64,000 bases of DNA from Limnoperna fortunei (taxonomy: Eukaryota; Mollusca; Bivalvia; Mytilida; Modiolidae), in contig OX104117.1 in assembly GCA_944474755.1 (NCBI GenBank), positions 79,274,926 through 79,338,925 of the forward strand, in the 5' to 3' direction. Positions 23,101 through 35,000 of the stretch are shown here, one piece after another. Numbering within the stretch: position 1 is the first letter of the stretch; every line of letters begins with the position of its first letter. A model generated the notes under the pieces. That model was given only the letters and a program-made list of their open reading frames with translations, ran no database searches and had not been told where the DNA came from. Position numbers and translations under genes: made by a program.

Positions 23101-26100
23101 TGTTTGCCTGCTTTTGTGATGAAAGCAGACAAACATTTGTAAACATCGTAATGCCCCTTAGGAAACAAAAATGGCTCACTTATTATGTAAAATTCCTGTA
23201 GAAAAGTCATGGACAATTTGTAACAACTACTGCGAAAGTACTTAAATTTGTGGGTATTAATTTTCGTGGTTTTACCAAAAATTGCAAGTTCATGGATTCG
23301 TAAATTCGTGAATTTGTAATTTTTAAGAAAAATTTTTTGTGGTATTCTGCTGTACTAGTTTAGAGTCGGCACATGAAAGTGTTAATTAAATGAAGATATC
23401 AATTTTCACATCCTACTAAAGATTATCAAGACATATTTGTTGTTTACTTAAATAAACATATGCCAGAAAATTCCTTTATAATTATGTAATTATCATTAAT
23501 TAATGTGTTAACGAGCTGTGATTATTTTACTTTATTAAGCTGTAAAGGTAGGGTTTCATTTTTATTATGTTTTCATCTTTGAGCTTTAAAACTATCCAAC
23601 GAAAATAAAATTTTTAATTTCAATATTGATCAATCTTTATTTGATTTTCATTAATTTTATGATCTTAACACCAATTAATAAACACCTGGCTAGTCTTTTA
23701 ATTGATTTATGGTGATCGAAGGGATTCATTTTGTTTGAAACTACCCTATGGGTGTTTATATAACGGTAGTGAAGTTTTTATGGCTTCAGTCGGGTTTTGA
23801 CAGCACATGATTATAAATTTGATAGAAAAAATAGATTTATTAACTTTTTACTTGTATACAATTTATTCTATTTTTTTTTATTAGAAAGAACATGTGAACG
23901 TACAAGATACATTATAACACTTCTGTATACATAAAATGAACACTTTACAAAAACATTTTAATAAACCGGAAGTATAACTGACTTGCACAAAAATGTATGA
24001 AATCATTGGAATTTCACCAAATAAACATGACAAAAACTTATCTGAGATATTTTTAATGATTGACTTTAATATCCAAGGTATTTATCTGGTAGATTAATCA
24101 AAGATTGGCTGTTCCCATAGCTTGCAACCTATTAACTAGAGGCTCCCAGGAGCCTGTAATCGCTCACCTGGAATCCAAATGACTATATTAAAATTTTTGA
24201 AATTAACAGTTTCAGTCTAGTTGTTATAGCTTTTAAGTTACTGTGCAAAAACTAAACATTTCTTCAAAAAATTTTTTAAATACAATAACTCCTATAAGGT
24301 GCCATCGACAATTTCTGAAAATTAAATGGTTTTTAGGCATTGTCCTTTAGGGTACTTTAGAAATTTACAGTTTTACTCTACTAATAGGTGTGTTATAGAC
24401 TAATTTATAATTAAAAAACTGTTCATATGTCCAAATTCATAATGAAAGGGCAATAACTCCTATAAAGAGTCATCTTGCAATTTTTGGACTAAGCAATCAT
24501 TTGTAGGGCTTCTATTGCTGATCATTTGTGCAATTTACAGTTTTAATCTTGCTACTATAGTTTTCAAGTTACAGGACAAAAATGGAAAATTTCATAACAA
24601 AATTGTCATTTAAGGGCAATAACCCCTATAAGGAGTCATCTGACAATTTCAGACCAATTGAATGAATTGTAGGGCTTTTTTTGCTGATCATTTTTGCAAT
24701 TTATTATTTCACTCTAGCTGTTATGGTTTTTAAGTTACAGGACAAAAACGGAAAATTTCATAAAAAATTGCAATTTAAGGGCAATAACTCCTATAAGGAG
24801 TCATCTGACAATTTCAGACTTAAAAGTAATTTGTAGGGCTTGTATTGCTGATCATTTTTGCTATTAACAGTTTCACTCTAGCTGTTACAGTTTTTAAGTT
24901 ACAGGACAAAAACGGAAAATTTCATAAAAAATTGCAATATAAGGGCAATAACTCCTATAAGGAGTCATCTGACAATTTCAGACTTAAAACGTAATTTGTA
25001 AGGCTTGTATTGCTGATCAGTTTTGCTATTAACAGTTTCACTCTAGCTGTTACAGTTTTTAAGTTACAGGACAAAAACGGAAAATTTCATAAAAAATTGT
25101 CATTTATGGGCAATAACTTATTTAAGGAGTTGTCCGACAATTTCAGACCAATCAAGTGAATTGTAGGGTGTTTATTGCTGATCATTTGTGCAATTTACAG
25201 TTTCAATCTAGCTGCTATAGTTTTCAAGTTACAGGACAAAAACGGAAAATTTCATAAAAAATTGCCATTTAAGGGCAATAACTCCTATAAGGAGTCATCT
25301 GACAATTTCAGACTAATACAGTGAATTGTAGGGCTTGTATTGTTGATCATTTTTGCTATTTACAGTTTTAATCTAGCTGTTATAGTTTTAAAGTTACAGG
25401 ACAAAAACGGAAAATTTCATAAAAAATTACCATTTAAGGGCAATAACTCATATAAGGAGTCATCTGACAATTTCAGACCAATCAAGTGAATTGTAGGGTC
25501 TTTATTGCTGATCATTTGTGCAATTTACAGTTTCAATCTAGCTGCTATAGTTTTCAAGTTACAGGACAAAAACGGAAAATTTCATAAAAAATTGCCATTT
25601 AAGGGCAATAACTCCTATAAGGAGTCATCTGACAATTTCAGACTAATACAGTAAATTGTAGGGCTTGTATTGCTGATCATTTTTGCTATTAACAGTTTCA
25701 CTCTAGCTGTTACAGTTTTTAAGTTACAGGACAAAAACGGAAAATTTCATAACAAAATTGTCATTTAAGGGCAATAACCCCTATAAGGAGTCATCTGACA
25801 ATTTCAGACCAATTAAATGAATTGTAGGGCTTTTTTTGCTGATCATTTTTGCAATTTATTATTTCACTCTAGCTGTTATGGTTTTTAAGTTACAGGACAA
25901 AAACGGAAAATTTCATAAAAAATTGCAATTTAAGGGCAATAACTCCTATAAGGAGTCATCTGACAATTTCAGACTTAAAAGTAATTTGTAGGGCTTGTAT
26001 TGCTGATCATTTTTGCTATTAACAGTTTCACTCTAGCTGTTACAGTTTTTAAGTTACAGGACAAAAACGGAAAATTTCATAAAAAATTGCAATATAAGGG

Positions 26101-28956
26101 CAATAACTCCTATAAGGAGTCATCTGACAATTTCAGACTTAAAACGTAATTTGTAAGGCTTATATTGCTGATCAGTTTTGCTATTAACAGTTTCACTCTA
26201 GCTGTTACAGTTTTTAAGTTACAGGACAAAAACGGAAAATTTCATAAAAAATTGTCATTTATGGGCAATAACTTATTTAAGGAGTTGTCCGACAATTTCA
26301 GACCAATCAAGTGAATTGTAGGGTGTTTATTGCTGATCATTTGTGCAATTTACAGTTTCAATCTAGCTGCTATAGTTTTCAAGTTACAGGACAAAAACGG
26401 AAAATTTCATAAAAAATTGCCATTTAAGGGCAATAACTCCTATAAGGAGTCATCTGACAATTTCAGACTAATACAGTGAATTGTAGGGCTTGTATTGTTG
26501 ATCATTTTTGCTATTTACAGTTTTAATCTAGCTGTTATAGTTTTAAAGTTACAGGACAAAAACGGAAAATTTCATAAAAAATTACCATTTAAGGGCAATA
26601 ACTCATATAAGGAGTCATCTGACAATTTCAGACCAATCAAGTGAATTGTAGGGTCTTTATTGCTGATCATTTGTGCAATTTACAGTTTCAATCTAGCTGC
26701 TATAGTTTTCAAGTTACAGGACAAAAACGGAAAATTCCATAAAAAATTGCAATTTAAGGGCAATAACTCCTATAAGGAGTCATCTGACAATTTCAGACTA
26801 ATACAGTAAATTGTAGGGCTTGTATTGCTGATCATTTTTGCTATTAACAGTTTCACTCTAGCTGTTACAGTTTTTAAGTTACAGGACAAAAACGGAAAAT
26901 TTCATAAAAAATTGCAATATAAGGGCAATAACTCCTATAAGGAGTCATCTGACAATTTCAGACTTAAAACGTAATTTGTAAGGCTTGTATTGCTGATCAG
27001 TTTTGCTATTAACAGTTTCACTCTAGCTGTTACAGTTTTTAAGTTACAGGACAAAAACGGAAAATTTCATAAAAAATTGTCATTTATGGGCAATAACTTA
27101 TTTAAGGAGTTGTCCGACAATTTCAGACCAATCAAGTGAATTGTAGGGTGTTTATTGCTGATCATTTGTGCAATTTACAGTTTCAATCTAGCTGCTATAG
27201 TTTTCAAGTTACAGGACAAAAACGGAAAATTTCATAAAAAATTGCCATTTAAGGGCAATAACTCCTATAAGGAGTCATCTGACAATTTCAGACTAATACA
27301 GTGAATTGTAGGGCTTGTATTGTTGATCATTTTTGCTATTTACAGTTTTAATCTAGCTGTTATAGTTTTAAAGTTACAGGACAAAATCGGAAAATTTCAT
27401 AAAAAATTACCATTTAAGGGCAATAACTCATATAAGGAGTCATCTGACAATTTCAGACCAATCAAGTGAATTGTAGGGTCTTTATTGCTGATCATTTGTG
27501 CAATTTACAGTTTCAATCTAGCTGCTATAGTTTTCAAGTTACAGGACAAAAACGGAAAATTTCATAAAAAATTGCCATTTAAGGGCAATAACTCCTATAA
27601 GGAGTCATCTGACAATTTCAGACTAATACAGTAAATTGTAGGGCTTGTATTGTTGATAATTTTTGCTATTTACAGTTTTACTCTAGCTGTTATAGTTTTA
27701 AAGTTATAGGACAAAAACGGAAAATTTCATAAAAAATTACCATTTAAGGGCAATAACTCATATAAGGAGTCATCTGACAATTTCAGACCAATCAAGTGAA
27801 TTGTAGGGCTTTTATTGCTGATCATTTTTGCCATTTACAGTTTCACTCTACCTCGTATATTTTTCAGGTTATATTGTAAATACCAAAAATTGGTCAAAAA
27901 TCGTCAAAAAAGGGCAATAACTCCTACAAGAAGCCAATACACAACTTCGCACTAATAGCAACTATTGTAGACCTTAATGTGCTGATCAATTTGAAGTAAC
28001 GGTTTTCTCTATAGCTATTATAGTTTTTTAGATAATGATCAAAAACCTGTGTTGACCCCCATGTTCTATTTTTAGTAACAGTGGCCATATTTGTCTGTTG
28101 ATCAACACCCTGGGTACAAACTTGAAACTAGGAACCCTAAGGATGATTGTGGCCAAGTTTGAAAAAAATTGGCCCAGTGGTTTCAGAGGAGAAGATTTTT
28201 GAAAAAGTTTACGACGGACGACGGACGACAGACGACGGACGCCAAGTGATAGCAATAGCTCACCTGGACCTTCGGTCCAGGTGAGCTAAAAATACACTTC
28301 AATGACATAGAGCATCAGTCCACATTGTAAAACGATGCTCACATCCATAATAACAATAAAAAAAAGTTAATATTTCATTGGATTCTTAAATTCGTGGATC
28401 AGTCTACCCATGAAAACCACGAAAATTGGTACCCAACGAAAGAAAAGGAATTCACAGTAAACAATTAGGCATATTATAAAACCTGGCCAGGTTATCTACA
28501 TTTTTTCTGCTGAATTTTCGTAATAAAAAAGGTAAAATATAGAATAATAAAAAAATGCAAGCAAAAATATTTTTCCAAGGGGGTTTGGCATTTAGTATAG
28601 CTATGAAATGGACTAAAGAATAAACCTGTTAATAGGAATACCTCTCAAAATCTTGACAAACCAACCTGTTATCCAGTAAGATACGTTTGTATATATCTAT
28701 TGCTTCTTGGTAGTGACTTCTAAGATAATGTATAGAAGCTAACGAGAGCTGGTCTTCAATGATGTCTTGTAGATTCTGATGGTGGCCCATCAGACGTTTC
28801 TCATCACCAAACTTGTGTGACAAATGGAAAAGCAATCTGTTCTGTAAACGACTTTTAGGACCTGAAAAAAAAACATATTTGAAATTTTTGAGAGTGATAT
28901 TTTGATAATGTGTCTATTTCAACAAATGTAAGTAAACAAAAAGACATCATAAATCT

Positions 28957-29007
<51 letters not shown>

Positions 29008-32000
29008 CCAAATGAACTTAAGAATCTTCATAAAATAATAGTTTTTACAATGAAATGGAAAAAAAAAATCTGGTAAGATATGCCATTAATAGTTGACAAT
29101 CCAACCTTCATATATATTTGTAGACATTAAATTACATGAAGTTGACTCGGTGAGTGAATTCAGTACTGGTACCCAACATATGAATGTACCCTTACATGTA
29201 CAGGAACCAGGGAATTCCAAAATGACCTCAATTACAGCTGTTTAGGCCATGGTCATACTAGTACGTCAAAATTAGAATAATTTACGATGAGTTCCCTAAG
29301 GATAAATCTACATAGGAGATGATAGCTTTTAATTTAAGATGTAATGATAACTGCAAGAACACACAAACACAAAGTGTCATAAAATGTGCAAATAACACGA
29401 CTTAAAATTGTATTGTACAATTTACTGTCAAAATGTGAAAAAATAGTAAAACCAACAACTTAACAAAAAAGTAACAAAAATGACTAAAACAATTCATGCA
29501 AGTTCTTTTTACAAAAAAATATTCCGTATGTTAAATAAATGTTTTTATATCCAGCCAAGGAATACATTCAGGGGTCACCACACTCTAAAAAAGTAGGGAG
29601 AAGTGACTTCTCCCTGGCAGCCAAACAGGGAGAAGTTAGGCCCTGATAGGGAGACTTCAGGAGACACTAGGGAGAAGTCAGGGGGACCGTAAAAATAATT
29701 AATTTCGCAGAAGTTACATACATTTTTCATTATTTACATTAATTTCCAGATTTATTTCTCTTGTGTTTTAAAACCATAACACACTTGGATTCAGTTTTTT
29801 TCCTCTCTTTTTCATTATAATTCAAGGTATGCAATATCAAACAGTATGTCATGACCTTTATCATTAATCAATGAAAAAACACCAGATATAGGGACTATTT
29901 TTCTATCTACTTCAGTACTTGTAGCCGTACAAGGTATTCACACATAAAAATAGATCAACAAAAATATTTGTATATGTGTAGACATAAACTCATTCATGAG
30001 TTCTTGTATCATAATATTCCTAACAGTTTGTTATGAACATGACAGGTTTATCTGAGCAAATTTCCAAAGAAGACAGATAGAATAACATTACATAAAACCC
30101 AGAAATAATTCTTCTGTTCAGCACACTTCCACTTGGACAAAGTTGTGCTGATCAAAACTGCTTCATGGGACACCCATCTGATGTCAATAATTACTATACA
30201 TCTTTATTCTTTCAAGAGGAGCTCATATACTTATCAAAAAAAATTATTCAAGTACAATACTCTTTGAAAGAACTGTAGTTTGAAACCAATTATATGTAAA
30301 AGTTTTTGTTTATCAAAAAAATTACGATTTTTCATTATGGCCCAAAATGAAAAATTACTTTTCTTTGTTGTGCACTTCTGTTAATTAGTCACACCCGGTA
30401 AATAAACAAATGGCGCGTAAAACATTTGAAAGACATAAATCGTTTGAAAATATGTTAAATACGCATATTGTTTGCCGTTTTTTATAGGAATTACACATTT
30501 ACTGATAAATTGGTAGTTTGGGTGAAGTATTTGGACCAGATTTACAAGTATCTTATGTGAACCATAGGGCGACTTGAGGGAAATGATAGGGCGACTTCCA
30601 CTTCGCTTTTGAGGCGCCTTATGGCCACTTCAGGTCCTAGAAGGGCGACTTTGTCGTCCACTTCGCCCCGTGTGGTGAGCCCTGACATTTATTTAAGGTC
30701 CAATAATTAGTTTCATTATGACTCTGACCTAAAATATCCAGTTCAAATAAACTTTGCTGCATTCAGAATAACTGGTCTATACATAACATTCGATTATAAG
30801 TATAGGAATTAGGCAAAAATAAACAAAATGAACAGAAAACTGAACAGAAAATATACTCACAATACATTTCAAAAGGAACAAGAGCTACAAAAAATGGGAT
30901 GGCAGACATTCATTCAGACAGGAATCAAATCTTGTGCAGAGCTCTAGATAAGCTGTGTGATTATGCAGTCAAAATTTACTAAAAACCTATTTATTTTATG
31001 TCATTTAAGCTAAACCCAATCACGTGGAGATAATTCCCAACTTTTTAGCAATCTGTAAGGAATTGCACACTCATTCCATTTAATATAAGTTTAAGTAGTT
31101 GCATTTAAAAAGTATTTTGTATTATTTGGGTACATAAGCTACTTTGTTGTTTAATGACATTAAGTGACAACGAACAATATCTGTTTCTTCTTGTTTAAAG
31201 GGAAACTTCGCAAAAAAATGAAAATTTGATATGTCATTCTTCAAATAAAAAGAAATATAATTGCCTTTTGATGTTTTATTGTATTCTTTACCGTTACGCT
31301 TCTAGAGTGGATTAAAGGTGGTAAAATTTTGTGTAAGGGGGCCGCCATATTGACAGTATTTTTTATCACGTGACTGCGTTTGTGACGTGATAAATGTAAT
31401 TATCCAGTAAATATGATAAATAATCCAGTTTAAAAATATGTTTTTCTGCCTTTGCTCTTTGAAGAATATATAAACTGTGGCGATGACTAATGACCGGCTG
31501 ACAAAATAAGATTACCAAATAAGCCTTAATGTTTTAATGATCTTTGTATTAATAAAAGTATTTTTAGACACAAATTTTAACCTGCCTTTATTTAACCAGA
31601 TAGAATTTACCTAAATAATAATTGTAATTAAAGATATATTTATGTGATTATTTTTATATATAAAATAAAATTCCGTAGATAATTTTGCACGTCTTGAAAC
31701 GGCAGTTGTACCTGGACGTGAAAATGTTACAGGTAAATCATTACTCGTTTATGAAGGGTAATTAACAGAATTAGCAGGTTAACAAACAAGATGTTTATTG
31801 CAATTACTAGATCATTTGACACAGACTTTGAAGTATGAATATTCGGACTTTTTCAAAAGCTAACCAGATTAAAGGTTAATCATGTAACTCGAAATTAGAA
31901 AGGCACACCCCCTCCTGCCAAGGACAGGTATGATTTGAATACACCGAAGTGTCAGAACACAGGATGTATATATGATTTCGAATACCTTTAGATGCCAAGT

Positions 32001-35000
32001 CAGAGGAAACGTAAAACATACACGTTAACTCAAATATACACAACATGTAAAATTTTGGAAACTGTGTTATGCACACGCACAATAAATGTTACCAGTAATA
32101 ATAATAATAATTATAATAATAATAACAATAATAATAATTATAAATGTACTAAACGTGAAGTGAAATTTTGATGCGCAAAAACAGAGTATTTAAAAATATT
32201 TCATTTAATGAGTTATTTCTTAAATAGTCAACTTCGCAAATATTTTCTATAAAAAGTTTTGTTCAATAAGTTGCTTTTAAATCTGATTAAGTTGAAATTA
32301 ATAATACGAATAATTTTCAATATAATTAATATTTATAGACTTTTTTTCCTATCAAAACTGTGCCTTTTTTCCTGTGACTCTCTTTCCGTTTACCGTTGTT
32401 GCTGCTGTGGAAATAGTCTTAAGTAGAAGTCTTTAAATTGGTTAACTACTTGTTACACAAGTCGGTTTTTTTTTCTTATATATAGATCAGGAATACGAAA
32501 CCTAATCATTTAACAACCTTGTCTTATACAACCTTCTGTTATTGACCTTTTCGCATTATTATCATACGATGACTTTTAAGGTACTTGGATGTTTAGTATC
32601 GCCATCTAGTGACGAGATAGTGACAAGATGGCGGACCTCCATAAGTGCTTTTTTTACACAGTAAATGCAATGCAGAAACTTGGTTCATTCCCACTTGGTC
32701 TACTCCCAGTTAGTCTACTCCCATTTGGTCTACTCCCATTTGGTCTATTCCCATTTTGTCTACTCTAAAAAATTATAGTGTCCCATTTTGTCTACTCTAT
32801 GAATTTTATATGAGAAACTGTTTAATGCAATTTTTGTCCTTAAAATTTATAATTATTTTTTTTTTAATTTTTGAATTATTAAATGTTTTAAATATGAAGG
32901 GAGTATAAAATTGGTATTTAAAAAAGATAAAGTTAAAAATTAAGAGTATTCAAATGTTCTTAAAGTAAGTATAAACATATAATGAGTAAACACTTTTAAT
33001 TTAAAAACAGCTTTGTTTTATTTAAACATTCTATTAAATAGAATAAATAGAATATGTGCAAATTATTATTGTTATACTAATTAGTATAATGGAATTGTTA
33101 CATTAACAATGAAAATGATTAAGTTGCAAGTTGTTTGTTTATACTGTGATTAACAACTTTTGATACTTTGATCCTTGTCTGATATAATTTTGTTGCTTGG
33201 ACACATTTATGTTCAGCCAATTGGCTTCGGCAACAACAGCATGGATCATCGATAAAACAATGATATTTATGTTTTGAGACAAACCTGAATTTTTTAATGT
33301 TATATGGAATTATATTTGATTGTTATTAAATGTAAACTTTTTCTAGTGTTTCATTATTTAGTTGACTTCTCATCATACATTATTATTGGTACAACAACAA
33401 TAAATATAAATGTTATTCAGCAATTGAATTATTTTTGCAATACAAACATTCATGAAATGCAAAATAAACATATAAAAAATACACAAACTCTAAATACACC
33501 ATAATTTTATGTAACAACCAAGTTTAAACCTAGTTATATTTTATTGAGTAGACGAAATGGGAATTAGAAATTTTCAAGAGTAGACAAAATGGGAGTAGAC
33601 CAAATGGGAATAGGCAAATAGTAGACCAAATGGGAATAGACCAAATGGGAGTAGACCAAGTGGGAAGTTACCAGAAACTTAACCACTGAAAATATAATAA
33701 AACATCAAGAGGCAAATGTGTTTCTTTTTAGTTGAAGAATAACATATCAAATTTTCATTTTTTCGCGAAGTTTCCCTCTGAATACTGGCCTCTGGTCTCA
33801 CTATTTTAAATAATTTAGAGATAAGAAGTGTCAAAAACCAATAAGAATGAGTAGTTACAGACAAGATGATTTTTTAACGACAAGAAAAGGAAAAAATAAT
33901 TAATTACAGGATGTATATAAAACAGAAATGTTGTGTGAATGTGCATATAAAAAAAGCAATCAATCATAATATTGTAATGTACAGTCATGACAGTTGTAAG
34001 TAAAGAAATGTTTTTGTAACAGAATTGTCTTAATGAAAAGACGAAATAAACTTGACAGTATTAGGTTAATCCTAAATTATGTACCAGATTTAAAGCCTGG
34101 TTTTCCTGCAACAAAACACAATGCATGACAGAGGAATTGAGAAAAGACTAAATATATCCATTATGGGTGAAATGTTTCTGTGGATAAAAATTTTGAAGCA
34201 AAAATAAGCACAGACAATCACCCTATTTGAAATGAAAATCAGTATGGTTAAAACTCCCATTACAAAACATTGTCTGGAGCACTGCACTGCTGAAAACATG
34301 TATGGATATGAGGTATATCGACGTTTAAGGACTAAAAAATGAAAAAGCAGAAATAAATAAGGACCATTTTTGATCAGTGTAAATTAAACGTATAATTATT
34401 TGCTGTAAGTATATAAAATAATTTAATACTGTACATGTAACATATTATTTAAATAGGATTCCTTTTTTGACCTCAAGTATATCACATTGTGCTACCTTTC
34501 TGTTTGTTTGTTTTAAAGATATAATGGGTTTTAATGCCACTTTCAATATTTAGCTTTTAAAAAGGGGGGAGGAGGAGGGGGGGTCAATCCTTATCAATTA
34601 AGGTAGGAGCTGGGCATACCCTGGGGCAGTAAGGTTACATCACAGAGCTTTAGTGTTGAAAGGCATGTGATCAATAATAGATAACTAAGAAAACCCCATA
34701 CATATCTACAGAATCAGGTGATAATTAATTAAAACATAGTATGTGCAAGCCATTTGTACAACATACATCAATGTAATTTCCAGCCTGCAATGTAATTAGT
34801 CAACGTTTCTAAGACACAACACCTAAATAAGAACCCATTATGTCTTGGCGTAGCCAGAATGTTGTTTTATGCCTCTTTCAGAAATTTTTCAGCTATACTA
34901 TAATGGCACTCAGTTTTTATTACGGGAGGAAGCTGGAGTAAATGTAGACATGCCAGACATTCAGTAGGAAAACTGACAATCCTTGTTAATTAATATTAAC

